The notes: a model not told the origin generated them from the letters alone. A stretch of DNA of 64,000 nt from Porphyromonas uenonis DSM 23387 = JCM 13868 (GCF_000482365.1 NZ_KI535306.1:236713-300712); one strand, 5' to 3'; positions 31,479 to 41,322 are shown, counted from the first letter of the stretch. Program-made: numbers and translations.

Positions 31479-33080
31479 ATGAGAAAACTAACAGCCTTCC
31501 TATTCGCTACACTAGTAGTCTTAGGACTAGCATCCTGCTACGAGGACTGCGATGATGTTCTTCCTCAGCCCCAGTCTCTGACGCTGAGCCCCTCAGTCGC
31601 CACACTCCAGGTAGGCGACACCAAGCAGCTCACAGCTACTGTAGAGCCCACAGATCAGAACTACACCGTCACCTTCACCAGCGACAATGAGCAGGTCGCT
31701 ACGGTCGATGCCAACGGACTCGTCAAGGCAGTTGCCGAGGGTACTGCCAACATCACAGCTCAGGTAGGCGACCTCAAGGAGAAGTGTGTCGTCACCGTAT
31801 CTAACTCAGCCCCCAAGGTCACGCTAACGGTCGATCCACCTGCGCTAACGATTGAAAAGGGCAAGACTGCTCAGATCAAATACACCGTCACGCCTGCCGA
31901 TACGCCCGTCACCTTCACTAGTGACAAGACCAACATCGCTACTGTCAATGCTACGGGACTCGTCACAGCAGTCGCTGCAGGCAGCGCTACCATCACCGTT
32001 GATGCTCCTGGCCAAGAGGCACAGGTAGCAGTCACCGTAACGGAAGTTGGCGGTGGTACTGTAACTCAGGGCAACGAGCTGCCTCTGCTCATGTTTGAGG
32101 CCACTCTAGGTGCCAATGGTGTCACCACCCAAGCGGTTCTCGATCACGAGGCTAAGGTCGGTCGTACGGCACAGCCCTTCAAGTTTTGGAATCAAGGCCC
32201 GTTCAAAGGAGGTTTTGTCAATAAGGATCTAACGATCGTAGGTGCTATATACGGACTTTCTTTCAAAGACCTTGGTGAGTACGTGCTCCCCGCCTTTAGT
32301 AAGGAGACGCTCGCAGACTGTCCTAAGACGATGGCTATGCTTAAAGAGTATGGCTTTACAAAGTTTACGGACGGTAAAGACAAGGACAATAACCCATTCA
32401 AGAAGAGTGTATGCGACACAGATCCTACGGTCTATGTAGAGATGTTTGACGATCCTAACGCAGAGATTGGCTCTACACTGATGCTTCTATTTGCGAAGCC
32501 CATGCCCCCCAAGAAGGATCTTGACATAGAGCATGCTCTCCTGCCTGCCGTTAAGGACTTCCCCAGCTGGGAGGCGTTCATAACAGGGGATATGGCTAAG
32601 ATGAAGGAGTTCGAGGCAAACCTCGGCTTCCGTGACTACACTCCAGGTGAGTCTGATGAGGCCCAGAAGAACCTATCTTTCGACACACCAGATGGTAAGA
32701 TGGCTCAGACCAACTTCTATTGGGTTTACTACGTAACTACTCCTGAGTCAGGCACTAAGTTTATCGACTGTCAGGTGAACTTCATCAAGAGTGTCAAGGA
32801 CTTAAAAGATCCTAAGATCAAGGAGTGGTTCACGGCCAATGGCTATGGCAAGGACTTCTTTGTTGACACTGATAATGGCTATGCATCTGGCAAAGATGCT
32901 ACAGGCAAGATTGTAGCTGATATCTTCATCAACTCAAAGGGTACCGCAGCTAAGATCCAAATCTATGAAGATGACTCGACACAGTCTGCTACTCAGATGC
33001 GTCGTCTAGCTATGAGGCAGTTCGATAAGATGAAGTCTCTCACTAAGCATCGCAAGCTACAGCAGATGCGTCGTCGCTAA
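31479..33080 (+). CDS. BIG2 (Ig-like) surface lipoprotein
   Basis: This 533-residue protein has a lipobox (LGLASC, Cys20) and then two BIG2 domains (about 30-110, LTLSPSVATLQVGDTKQLTATVEP; about 113-188, LTVDPPALTIEKGKTAQIKYTVTP). A C-terminal domain of about 330 residues starts NELPLLMFEATLG. That domain is shared with the 62093-63604 protein (matching FVNKDLTIVGAIYG and FSKETLADCPKTMAMLKEYGF), so the two are paralogues. Function is unknown; it is probably a surface-exposed lipoprotein with an adhesin-like stalk. It ends in a basic tail (KHRKLQQMRRR). Confidence 0.85.
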   Translation: MRKLTAFLFATLVVLGLASCYEDCDDVLPQPQSLTLSPSVATLQVGDTKQLTATVEPTDQNYTVTFTSDNEQVATVDANGLVKAVAEGTANITAQVGDLKEKCVVTVSNSAPKVTLTVDPPALTIEKGKTAQIKYTVTPADTPVTFTSDKTNIATVNATGLVTAVAAGSATITVDAPGQEAQVAVTVTEVGGGTVTQGNELPLLMFEATLGANGVTTQAVLDHEAKVGRTAQPFKFWNQGPFKGGFVNKDLTIVGAIYGLSFKDLGEYVLPAFSKETLADCPKTMAMLKEYGFTKFTDGKDKDNNPFKKSVCDTDPTVYVEMFDDPNAEIGSTLMLLFAKPMPPKKDLDIEHALLPAVKDFPSWEAFITGDMAKMKEFEANLGFRDYTPGESDEAQKNLSFDTPDGKMAQTNFYWVYYVTTPESGTKFIDCQVNFIKSVKDLKDPKIKEWFTANGYGKDFFVDTDNGYASGKDATGKIVADIFINSKGTAAKIQIYEDDSTQSATQMRRLAMRQFDKMKSLTKHRKLQQMRRR

Positions 33081-33138
33081 GCAGCGAGCAGACCATCGCT
33101 CAGTAGCGATAGTCTCTAGCTAGCGCCAGCTACACACG

Positions 33139-33186
33139 AGGAGCACCGCACAGTATCTAGACTGTGTGGTGCTCCTCTCTTTTGAT
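33139..33186 (+). terminator. Terminator after the BIG2 lipoprotein gene
   Basis: GAGGAGCACC pairs with GGTGCTCCTC, with a further inner ACAGT/ACTGT stem, followed by TCTTTTG. Confidence 0.85.
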
Positions 33187-33215
33187 TAGTTAGAGCTAGA
33201 CAGTACAGAGCGACC

Positions 33216-33239
33216 TTTGGCGGAAAAGTTGTACCTTCG
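33216..33239 (+). promoter_or_regulatory. Predicted promoter of parC
   Basis: TTTGG at 33216-33220 and TACCTTCG at 33232-33239 resemble the -33/-7 elements, though the spacing is short. It lies 28 bp before the ATG at 33268. Confidence 0.4.
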
Positions 33240-33267
33240 TGACGGCACCAAGGCTAATTAGCATCAT

Positions 33268-35886
33268 ATGGATCTAGACAATCGCGACGACATAGAGCAA
33301 GAAGAAGAGATAGACACAACCTCCGCTGAGACAACCTCCGCCACAGAAGCGGAGGACGAGAGCTACGTGGCTCCCGAAGAGGAGGAAGTCGAGGGGCGAC
33401 TGCATACCCTCGGCGGCATGTACCGTCACTGGTTCCTTGACTACGCTTCGTACGTAATCCTAGAGCGTGCGGTGCCACACATTGAGGACGGGCTCAAGCC
33501 GGTGCAGCGACGGGTACTCTACACGATGCACCTGATGGAAAACGGCACCCTCCACAAGGTTGCCAAGATCGTGGGCGCTACGATGGCTTACCACCCACAC
33601 GGTGACGCCTCGATCAATGATGCCTTGGTACAGCTCGGTCAGAAGGGCTATCTCATCGACACGCAGGGTAACTGGGGTAACATACTCACGGGTGACGAGG
33701 CGGCTGCGGGGCGATACATCGAGGCTAAGCTCTCCAACTTTGCCCTCGAGATACTCTTCGGCGACAAGATCACGCCCTGGATGAAGAGCTACGACGGTAA
33801 GTCGCGCGAGCCTGTTTACCTTCCCGCCCGCTTTCCCCTACTCCTAGCGCAAGGTGCCGAGGGTATCGCCGTGGGACTCTCCTGCAAGATCCTTCCGCAC
33901 AATCCCAAAGAGCTGATTGAGGCTGCCTGCGCTCACCTTCGTGGGGAGCCTTTTACGCTCTATCCTGACTTCCCCACGGGTGGCATCATCGATGTAGATC
34001 GTTACAACGACGGTAAGCGTGGTGGACAGGTCAAGAGCCGAGCACGCATCGAGCGCATCGAGGATCGTGTGCTGAGTGTCCGCGACCTACCTTTTGGCAA
34101 AACCACCTCGACGCTCATTGACTCGATCCTAAAGGCAAATGACAAGGGATTGATCAAGATCAAGCGCATAGACGATATGACCGCTGAGACGGCCGACATA
34201 CGCATCTACCTGCCCGTGGGTGTCTCGGCCGATAAGACGATCGACGGGCTCTACGCCTTCACCGATTGCGAGGTCTCTATCTCGCCCAATGCGTGTGTCA
34301 TCGAGGACGACAAGCCACGCTTCCTCGGCGTGAGCGACCTGCTACGACACTCGGTGGAGCATACACGTGGATTGCTGGAAGAGGATCTGCGCTTACAGCT
34401 ACACGATCGTCAGGAGGAGTATATGGGCGCTTCGCTGGAGCGGCTCTTCATCGAGCATCGTATCTACAAGTTGCCAGCCTTTGAGGAGGCGCCTGACCAG
34501 CAGACCGCTCTAGATGTGATCCGCAAGGCTCTGGAGCCTATCGTGGGCGACTCTTTGCTAAGACCCATCACGGACGATGACTTAGCACGTCTCCTCGAGA
34601 TCAAGATGGCGCGGATCCTGAAGTTTAACCTCGAGAAAAACGAGCAACTCATCCTACGCCTCACTGAGGAGATGGCGCAGATACAGCACCACCTAGACCA
34701 CCTCACAGACTATGCGATACACTACTACCGCTCACTCCTAGAGGAGTATGGCGCAGGTTGGGAGCGACGCACTCAGATCGGGCACTTTGGCTCGATCGAG
34801 GCGACGAAGGTGGTCGAGGAGAATCTCAAGCTCTACATAGATCGCAAGATGGGCTTCGCCGGGACGGGCATCAAGGGCGGAGAGTATGTGTGTGACTGTA
34901 GCGAGATCGATGACATGATCGTCTTCTTCCGTGATGGCACCTACATGATTACGAAGATCGAGGAGAAGAAGTTCCTCGGCAAGGAGCGTGTCCTACACAT
35001 CAATAAGTATGTGCGAGGCGACAAACGCACCATCTACAACGCGATCTATCTGGATGGCAAGACGAAGACCTCGTTTATCAAGCGCTTTCACGTGTCTTCC
35101 AGCGTCCGTGATCGTGAGTACGACTTGACGATGGGGACACCAGGGAGCAAGGTGCTCTACTTCTCGGCCAACCCGAATGGCGAGGCGGAGAGCGTAACGA
35201 TCAAACTACTCCGTGGAGGCACCTCACGACGCATTCTCTTCTTCAACAAAGACTTTGCCGACATTGCTATCAAGGGACGCACGGCCAAGGGTAACATCGT
35301 GACCCGCGCTCCGATCGAGCGCATCTCACTTAAGGAGCAAGGCGGGTCGACGCTCGGAGGACGTAAGGTATGGTTTGACTCAGATGTGAACCGCATCAAC
35401 TACAATAATCAGGGGGACTACCTAGGCGAGTTTGAGTCGAGCGACCGCATCCTCGTCATTCTGCCCACGGAGCAAGCCTATACGACCGACTTTGGCGAGA
35501 GCAACCACTTCTCTGAGTCTCCCAAGGTCATTGAGAAGTATGACCCTGACAAGGTTTGGAGCGTCATCTACACAACGCCTGAGGGGGTTACCTACATCAA
35601 GCGTGTCTACCTACCCGATAGGAAGAAGCCACAACCGATCATAGAGTCTGAGGAGCAGCTCCTGGCGCTCACGGATGATCCTGAGGCACAGTTTACACTC
35701 ACCACGAAGCCGCAAGGGCGCAAGAAAGCTGCCACTATTGACATCGCAGTGACTGAGTATGAGCCTCTCAAGAAGATCTCTGCACGAGGCAAGCGGATCA
35801 CGGCGCTACCTATCGACAGCTTTGAGCAAGTTGAGTCCGTAACAGACGAGACAGAGGACGAAGAGGAGGAGCTAACTAACGAATAA
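33268..35886 (+). CDS. parC: DNA topoisomerase IV subunit A
   Basis: This 872-residue protein has an acidic N-terminal tail (about 1-45), then the type IIA topoisomerase breakage-reunion domain: YASYVILERAVPHIEDGLKPVQRRVLYTMH, ATMAYHPHGDASINDALVQLGQ and GNWGNILTGDEAAAGRYIEAKL. The last contains the catalytic Tyr in AAAGRYIEAK. The C-terminal part (from about 560) is the beta-pinwheel region. Both this and GyrA cleave DNA; the shortened pinwheel and the R(F/Y)IEAKL context favour ParC, which decatenates chromosomes. No parE is adjacent. The acidic tail at the C-terminus (ETEDEEEELTNE) is unusual but plausible. Confidence 0.88.
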   Translation: MDLDNRDDIEQEEEIDTTSAETTSATEAEDESYVAPEEEEVEGRLHTLGGMYRHWFLDYASYVILERAVPHIEDGLKPVQRRVLYTMHLMENGTLHKVAKIVGATMAYHPHGDASINDALVQLGQKGYLIDTQGNWGNILTGDEAAAGRYIEAKLSNFALEILFGDKITPWMKSYDGKSREPVYLPARFPLLLAQGAEGIAVGLSCKILPHNPKELIEAACAHLRGEPFTLYPDFPTGGIIDVDRYNDGKRGGQVKSRARIERIEDRVLSVRDLPFGKTTSTLIDSILKANDKGLIKIKRIDDMTAETADIRIYLPVGVSADKTIDGLYAFTDCEVSISPNACVIEDDKPRFLGVSDLLRHSVEHTRGLLEEDLRLQLHDRQEEYMGASLERLFIEHRIYKLPAFEEAPDQQTALDVIRKALEPIVGDSLLRPITDDDLARLLEIKMARILKFNLEKNEQLILRLTEEMAQIQHHLDHLTDYAIHYYRSLLEEYGAGWERRTQIGHFGSIEATKVVEENLKLYIDRKMGFAGTGIKGGEYVCDCSEIDDMIVFFRDGTYMITKIEEKKFLGKERVLHINKYVRGDKRTIYNAIYLDGKTKTSFIKRFHVSSSVRDREYDLTMGTPGSKVLYFSANPNGEAESVTIKLLRGGTSRRILFFNKDFADIAIKGRTAKGNIVTRAPIERISLKEQGGSTLGGRKVWFDSDVNRINYNNQGDYLGEFESSDRILVILPTEQAYTTDFGESNHFSESPKVIEKYDPDKVWSVIYTTPEGVTYIKRVYLPDRKKPQPIIESEEQLLALTDDPEAQFTLTTKPQGRKKAATIDIAVTEYEPLKKISARGKRITALPIDSFEQVESVTDETEDEEEELTNE

Positions 35887-35903
35887 GCTAAGCATCACGA
35901 GCT

Positions 35904-36791
35904 ATGACACAGAGATTACGACAGATCCTTCTAGCGCTTTGCTTGGGACTATCACTGCTAGGCACCAGCGCCTCGCTCTCTGCGCAGGAGGCGGACACGA
36001 CTGCCACTGCGCCGCACCGACTGCTCTACCTAGCGCACGACTTTCGCTTCGGATGGAATAGACTATACAACGAGTACCTCTCACCGCTCTACTATCGTGG
36101 TCAATCGCTAGGCTACCGACTCTCCTCGGAGTCACCACTCACGCAGTCGCACCCCGAGTGGCTCGTCATGCAGAGCACACAGATCTCCTATGCTCAGCTC
36201 CTCAATCCTGCCCGCAACAGTGCCACCAGGCATCTCGCTTTCGACACGAAGTGGAGCTTCGTACATCAGTGGCGCCTGCCCTTTGGGCTAGTCCTCGGTA
36301 TAGGTCCTGGCGTCCTGGTCGAGGGGGCAACCTCCTACAACGGGCGCAACCAAAACAACCCAGTCGACCAGCAACTCAATGGCGATCTGACGGCACAAGC
36401 CTTGGCAGCCTACCGACTGCGCATCGGATGGTTTGTCGCTGACCTGCGCCTGCAGATGACCTCGGCACTGGCGGGGCTAGGCTTTGCGCCTTATTACAAT
36501 GAGTCTTACCTGCAGGCCTACTACTACGATAAGATCATCAACCACATTGCGCCACACACCTTCGGACGGCGCCACTACTACCAGATAGGGCTATCTCTAG
36601 ACATCCCCATATGGCGCATCATGACGCTACGCATGAGCTACGACTATACCGACTCGGCAAGACGGATCCACTCCATCTACCGAGGCTTCTCGGGGCACTA
36701 TCTCGGTGTAGGTCTAGCCACTTACTTCCGCCCATTCAGAGGTTATCAAGAGGTTCAAAGTACCAACCACACGACTGCCATCAGCTTATGA
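35904..36791 (+). CDS. DUF3316-like outer-membrane protein
   Basis: This 295-residue protein has a signal peptide (ends SASLSAQ). The mature part HRLLYLAHDFRFGWNRLYNEYLSPLYYRGQSLG, RNSATRHLAFDTKWSFVHQW and RMSYDYTDSARRIHSIYRGFSGHYLGVGLATYF matches the DUF3316 family of predicted Bacteroidota barrels. Function is unknown. It starts 18 bp after parC and overlaps the next gene by 4 bp (ATGA), so the three are probably cotranscribed. Confidence 0.78.
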   Translation: MTQRLRQILLALCLGLSLLGTSASLSAQEADTTATAPHRLLYLAHDFRFGWNRLYNEYLSPLYYRGQSLGYRLSSESPLTQSHPEWLVMQSTQISYAQLLNPARNSATRHLAFDTKWSFVHQWRLPFGLVLGIGPGVLVEGATSYNGRNQNNPVDQQLNGDLTAQALAAYRLRIGWFVADLRLQMTSALAGLGFAPYYNESYLQAYYYDKIINHIAPHTFGRRHYYQIGLSLDIPIWRIMTLRMSYDYTDSARRIHSIYRGFSGHYLGVGLATYFRPFRGYQEVQSTNHTTAISL

Positions 36792-37843
36792 ATCTAACGA
36801 GACTACAAAGCGGGCTTGTCGGCCTGCTCCTCCTACCACTACTGCTCATAGCCTGCACACAGGAGCCTAAGGAGCAGCGATACACTAAGGACTATCAGAC
36901 CAACTTCTCAGCGCTCTGGACCATACTAGACGAGGGCTACTGCTTCTTTGACGATAAGCTACCAGCCTCAGGCGATACCACCTGGAGCGACCTCAAGGCG
37001 ATCTACACGCCACGGGTCGCGCAGTGCCAGTCGGAGGATGAGTTCTTCGACCTGATGGTAGAGCTGATGTGTCACCTCAAGGATGGGCATGTAAACCTCT
37101 TTGCGCCCTTTGACGTAGGAGGCTGGGACATTCGCAAAGGGGCTAGACACTGTCTAGACAGCCGCATACGCAACCTTTACCTGCAGCCTCACATGCGTCG
37201 TGCAGGTTCTATCTACTATGCGCCGATTACTTACAATGGCCACGCCTCCGACTCGATCGGCTATATGGTCATTCCCTCCTTCTCCTCCAGTATCTCCTTG
37301 GTTCATCTGCATGCGGTCTTCACACGGCTGGCGCACTGCCGTGGCTTGATCATTGATATGCGTAGCAATGGCGGTGGACTGCTCTCCAATGCGGATCGTC
37401 TGGCTAGTGTCTTGATCCCCTCCGACACGATCGTCGGCTATATGAGTACGAAGACTGGTCCTGGCCACCAAGACTTCGGCCCGCTCAAGGAGATCCAGCT
37501 CGCCCGTGCCCCTATTAGCTGGCAGCGCCCCACGGTGATCCTCGTGGATCGTGGCACTTACAGCGCGGCCAATTCGCTGGTCGCTTATGTCAAGGGGACG
37601 ACCCGTCACGTCCTCTTCATGGGAGACCGTACGGGTGGCGGCGGAGGTCTGCCACGTAGTAGCGAACTGCCCAACGGCTGGTGGCTACGCTACTCCTCCT
37701 CGCGTATGTACGACGCTCAGCGACAGAGCATCGAGGGGGGCATCGAGCCACACATCATCCAGGAGCAGACAGCCGAGGCGACAGCTCAGCAGCAAGATGC
37801 CCTCATAGAGCGTGCCATCGCCCTACTCAAAAGCAGCAAGTAA
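36788..37843 (+). CDS. S41-family (C-terminal processing type) peptidase, lipoprotein
   Basis: 351 residues from the ATG at 36788, which overlaps the previous stop. The longer frame from 36611 reads through the DUF3316 gene and lacks a signal. The lipobox is LLLIACTQ. The S41 core has GYMVIPSFSSS, CRGLIIDMRSNGGGLLSNADRLAS and VILVDRGTYSAANSLVAYVKG, with the nucleophile Ser in YSAAN, then GDRTGGGGGLP. Bacteroidota S41 lipoproteins cleave periplasmic or surface substrates; the target is unknown. The catalytic lysine was not assigned with certainty. A bidirectional terminator follows. Confidence 0.85.
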   Translation: MNLTRLQSGLVGLLLLPLLLIACTQEPKEQRYTKDYQTNFSALWTILDEGYCFFDDKLPASGDTTWSDLKAIYTPRVAQCQSEDEFFDLMVELMCHLKDGHVNLFAPFDVGGWDIRKGARHCLDSRIRNLYLQPHMRRAGSIYYAPITYNGHASDSIGYMVIPSFSSSISLVHLHAVFTRLAHCRGLIIDMRSNGGGLLSNADRLASVLIPSDTIVGYMSTKTGPGHQDFGPLKEIQLARAPISWQRPTVILVDRGTYSAANSLVAYVKGTTRHVLFMGDRTGGGGGLPRSSELPNGWWLRYSSSRMYDAQRQSIEGGIEPHIIQEQTAEATAQQQDALIERAIALLKSSK

Positions 37844-37865
37844 CTCATCAGACCTATAAACGCAA

Positions 37866-37896
37866 AAAGAGCCTCCCATCACAGGAGGCTCTCTTT
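37866..37896. terminator. Bidirectional terminator between S41 gene and tRNA
   Basis: GAGCCTCC / GGAGGCTC has an A-run on the left and a CTTTG tail on the right. It can end the rightward peptidase transcript and the leftward tRNA transcript. Confidence 0.8.
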
Positions 37897-37897
37897 G

Positions 37898-37971
37898 TGA
37901 CCGCGGCAGGATTCAAACCTGCAACCTTTTGATCCGTAGTCAAATGCTCTATTCAGTTGAGCTACGCGGCC
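37898..37971 (-). tRNA. tRNA-Arg (anticodon ACG)
   Basis: The 74-nt cloverleaf reads: acceptor GGCCGCG / CGCGGTC with discriminator A, D-arm GCTC..GAGC, anticodon stem TTTGA / TCAAA with loop CTACGGA (anticodon ACG), T-arm GCAGG TTTGAAT CCTGC. CCA is not encoded. A -7-like TACCTTTG lies about 95 bp upstream. Confidence 0.93.
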
Positions 37972-38061
37972 GATGAAAACTAAACCCTTAAAACGACAAA
38001 CAAGGGGGTTGAAACAATCGGAAGCTCACAAGAGTGAGGCGTTCCTCCCCGTTTGCAGATG

Positions 38062-38069
38062 CAAAGGTA
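38062..38069 (-). promoter_or_regulatory. Predicted -7 element for tRNA-Arg
   Basis: TACCTTTG on the minus strand, about 90 bp before the tRNA 5' end. The rest of the 37972-38417 gap contains the divergent promoter of the LRR gene (-7 TAACTTTG at 38341-38348) and nothing else recognised. Confidence 0.55.
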
Positions 38070-38340
38070 CAACATTTTTCGGAACCTGCAAGCCTTTTCC
38101 GCAAAAAACTTTCGACACAGAGAGCCGCCGCCTCCGCAGAGCTGGATACAACCGCCAGAGCTTCAACAGAATAACCAGTGCTACAACTTTCAATTTCCAA
38201 ATATCTCAGTCCCCTCTACCGATGCTCCTTAGAGATCCCCACTCCCCTACAGCTTTCGAGGACTTCAGCTAATCGTATATAGGTATTCACCTCCGAGGAA
38301 ATCAGTACTGTTAGGTATTTCCAGCAGAGATAATAGCCCG

Positions 38341-38348
38341 TAACTTTG
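38341..38348 (+). promoter_or_regulatory. Predicted -7 element for the LRR surface-protein gene
   Basis: TAACTTTG fits TAnnTTTG and lies 70 bp before the ATG at 38418. Confidence 0.55.
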
Positions 38349-38417
38349 CATAGATAAAGGGGAGCTCACAGAGTTGCACTGCTCCCCAGTCACTACTATT
38401 CAAATAAACATCTATCT

Positions 38418-41048
38418 ATGCAACAGAAACGACTACGTTTTAGTACATTACTCTTGTGCCTCTTGCTACCGCTCATCGGGCAGCTACAGGCACAGACCAT
38501 AGACCTGGGGGACTTTGCCAATCCCTCGTCACACTTCAATCAGAGTGTAGGGCAGACGGCACCCTTTGACTTTGATTACCTCAGTAGCGTCACCCAGCAG
38601 ATCTATACCGCTGCAGAGCTACAAGGACTAGAGGGCAAGGAGATCACCAAGCTCGCCTTCCAGATCTATCTGTCTGATGGTACGTCCTACAACACGGAGT
38701 ACACCAACGACCTCCAGATCTACCTCACCAACGTATCCGACGATCACTTTGAGCCAGTAGCTGGCAAGTATCACTGGCTACCTATCAATCCAGCGCAAGA
38801 TCTCTATATGAAGAAGACGATTACGCTCGATCTGATGGACATGACCATCGGTGGTAATAACGAAACCTCAAAGGCTGGCGTAGCCTATCACACGCTAGAG
38901 CTAGAGCTCGACAAGCCTTTTGTCTACACAGGGCAGTCTATCCTTCTCTCCGTACGCTCTAAGGCTAGTAAGTCTGCTGTCAATGGTTCAGGCAGATCCT
39001 ATATCGAGTTCTGTAGCTATCCTAAGAATGTCAAAGAGATGCCCGTCCGCACAATCAATAAAGCGACAGACAAGGCTATCAGCGAGGGCTTCGTCGGTGT
39101 ACTCGGTGAGACCGCTGATCGTGGTCAGAAGGATCGTGCCGTGATGCGCATCACCTTCCGCGATGCCAGCACGCCTCAGCCTAGCTACGATCCGATACAT
39201 CCTGTCGTACAGCTCACCGAGGCTGGTTCACTAGCCAAGCTGATGCAGGGGATGGATCTCCTCAAGTGCCAGTCCATCACTGTCTCTGGTCCGATGAATG
39301 CGGAGGACTGCAAGACAATCCGTGACAAGATGGGCAATCTGACAGAGATCAACATCGCAGATGCGACCTTTGCTGAGGATCAGCTCCCCGAGAGAGCCTT
39401 TTACAATATGCCTCTCGTTAGCAAAGTGACACTACCTCATAGCCTCAAGGTGATCGGAGAGAGTGCACTAGCTCAGATGTATAAGCTGGAGGAGGTCGTC
39501 CTCGGCACTCAGGTCACTAAGATATGCGATAGCGCCTTTGCGCAGAATAGCAGTCTCACCAAGCTCAGCCCGATGCCTGCGCTGACCACTATTGGTGCTT
39601 ACGCGTTCAAAGAGTGTGTGGCACTCGCCTCTTTCCCCTGGCCTGAGACACTGACGACGCTAGACACGGAGAGCTTCTCTGGCTCTGGACTCACTGAGGT
39701 GCGCCTACCCAATGTTGCTATCGTACCTAGGACCTGCTTCTCCAGCTGTAAGGCTCTTACTAAAGTGTATCTCGGAGCCAAGACCACAGAGGTTGTGTAT
39801 GGCGCATTTGCTCAGTGTACGGCACTGACAGATATTACTGTCGAGGCGGTGCAGCCGCCTAAGGCTCACATCAAGGCCTTCAATGGGCTTAAGCCTGCGG
39901 ACATTAGCACCATCAATCTCTTCGTACCTAATGATGCGCAGGATGCCTACAAGGCGGCTAATGTGTGGAAGGGCTTCCACATCGCCCCCATCCCAGGCAC
40001 GGAGCCACAAGTCAAGAAGTACCTCCTCACCTATCGTGTCATTGGCGAGCATGGTACCCTCAAGGCCACAACGGCTACAGGCGTAGCAATACCCTCGCAG
40101 ACAGAGGTCGAGGAGCATACGGCCGTCACCTTTACCGCAGATCCTGAGCTTGACTACATCGTCAAGAGCTTTAAGATCAATGGTACAGAGACCCCGATGA
40201 CCGCTGGTGAGCAAAACGTCCAGACGTATACGCGCAACATCGAAGCAGCCACAGAGGTGACGGTTGAGTTCGTCCATCGTCCCTATACGGTCACTTACTC
40301 TGTACGAGACAATGTAGGAGGCACGATCACAGCTACCTACAAGGGGAAGCCTCTCGACTCAGGAGCTACGACAGCTGCTGGAGAGTCTGAGACAATCATC
40401 TTCACCGCACACCCTGCGGAGCACTACCACGTCAAGAAGTGGTTCGTCAATGGTCAGGAGGGCCCCAAGCCTGCTGAAAACAATCAGTGGCAAGTCATCT
40501 CGGGCAAGGACTATGTCGTCGAGGTCCTCTTCGAGCGTGACAAGGTCTACTATACGATTGATGTGTCACAGGAGGGCAACGGTGGTCCTATCTACCTAGA
40601 GGTAGGTGGTGTACGTAGTGCGCTCAAGAGCAAAGTGCCTGAGAATATGGACATACGTGTCTATGTCGAGCCTGATAAGGGCTACCGTCTAGACTACTGG
40701 ATGGTCAATAGGGAGCGCATCAACCCTGTCGACGGCTCGCTAGAGTACACGACCAAGGCAACTAAGGATCTACGCATCGTAGCCTACTACGCCAAGGAGG
40801 AAGAGGGCAACGCCATCGAGGCTCCTACAGCAGCCAATGCCAACGTAACTATTGCCCTAGAGGGTCAGACGATTACCCTGACCAGCAACACAGACAAGGC
40901 GCTCGGGACCGTCGCTCTCTACGACTACGCAGGTCGTCTCATCGAGCAGCGCACCGTAGCCGACAAGCTCTGCACGCTCACCGCACCACAGGCTGGCATG
41001 TACCTGCTCTCTATCGGCACGACCACAGCAAAGGTTTTGGTCAAGTAA
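38418..41048 (+). CDS. BspA-type leucine-rich-repeat surface protein with T9SS sorting domain
   Basis: This 876-residue protein has a signal peptide (ends GQLQAQ). A beta-rich N-terminal domain spans about 27-270. BspA-like LRRs follow at about 285-480 (units such as LPHSLKVIGESALAQMYKLEEV and TTIGAYAFKECVALASF), then three InlB/Listeria-like B-repeat domains at about 535-795 (YLLTYRVIGEHGTLKA, PYTVTYSVRDNVGGTI). The C-terminal type A sorting domain is about 800-876 (GTVALYDYAGRLIEQ, then GMYLLSIGTTTAKVLVK). Such proteins are exported by the type IX system and attached to the surface as adhesins. It is monocistronic, with its own promoter and terminator. Confidence 0.9.
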   Translation: MQQKRLRFSTLLLCLLLPLIGQLQAQTIDLGDFANPSSHFNQSVGQTAPFDFDYLSSVTQQIYTAAELQGLEGKEITKLAFQIYLSDGTSYNTEYTNDLQIYLTNVSDDHFEPVAGKYHWLPINPAQDLYMKKTITLDLMDMTIGGNNETSKAGVAYHTLELELDKPFVYTGQSILLSVRSKASKSAVNGSGRSYIEFCSYPKNVKEMPVRTINKATDKAISEGFVGVLGETADRGQKDRAVMRITFRDASTPQPSYDPIHPVVQLTEAGSLAKLMQGMDLLKCQSITVSGPMNAEDCKTIRDKMGNLTEINIADATFAEDQLPERAFYNMPLVSKVTLPHSLKVIGESALAQMYKLEEVVLGTQVTKICDSAFAQNSSLTKLSPMPALTTIGAYAFKECVALASFPWPETLTTLDTESFSGSGLTEVRLPNVAIVPRTCFSSCKALTKVYLGAKTTEVVYGAFAQCTALTDITVEAVQPPKAHIKAFNGLKPADISTINLFVPNDAQDAYKAANVWKGFHIAPIPGTEPQVKKYLLTYRVIGEHGTLKATTATGVAIPSQTEVEEHTAVTFTADPELDYIVKSFKINGTETPMTAGEQNVQTYTRNIEAATEVTVEFVHRPYTVTYSVRDNVGGTITATYKGKPLDSGATTAAGESETIIFTAHPAEHYHVKKWFVNGQEGPKPAENNQWQVISGKDYVVEVLFERDKVYYTIDVSQEGNGGPIYLEVGGVRSALKSKVPENMDIRVYVEPDKGYRLDYWMVNRERINPVDGSLEYTTKATKDLRIVAYYAKEEEGNAIEAPTAANANVTIALEGQTITLTSNTDKALGTVALYDYAGRLIEQRTVADKLCTLTAPQAGMYLLSIGTTTAKVLVK

Positions 41049-41110
41049 GGTATGTAGCACTCTCATCAAAGCTTCCTAACCTTACTATATAGGAGGCAAC
41101 CCGTCAGGAC

Positions 41111-41162
41111 GCACGGACGTGTCACCCGCTCATGGGGTAGGCGCGATCCGTGCGTCCTTTTT
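41111..41162 (+). terminator. Terminator after the LRR surface-protein gene
   Basis: GGACGCACGGA pairs with TCCGTGCGTCC, followed by TTTTTC. It lies about 65 bp past the stop. Confidence 0.88.
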
Positions 41163-41199
41163 CATTATTGCTGTTCGAATACTTGACTTCGACCAGTCT

Positions 41200-41322
41200 C
41201 CAGTTTCCTCCGATGAAACTCTAGTTTCTTACCCATGAAACTCTAGTTTCTCCCGTATGAAACTCTAGTTTCTCCCGTATGAAACTTTTGTGCCACGAGG
41301 CATGAAACTTTTGTTTCACCCA
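41200..41322. repeat. 22-bp tandem hairpin array (GAAACTCTAGTTTC units)
   Basis: About five consecutive units of about 22 bp. Three are nearly identical (ATGAAACTCTAGTTTCTCCC type); two are degenerate (ATGAAACTTTTG..). Each unit is a small inverted repeat, GAAACT-CT-AGTTTC. The surrounding 41049-41884 gap also holds a terminator, a TTAGAG-type repeat (41415-41452) and the rho promoter and leader. Confidence 0.75.

Noticed and set aside
39705..40277. 190-codon minus-strand open frame inside the LRR gene
   Set aside because: Antisense shadow of a strongly supported 876-codon gene.
41200..41322. Possible CRISPR array upstream of rho
   Set aside because: The units abut with 5-8 bp between stems, so there is no spacer content.
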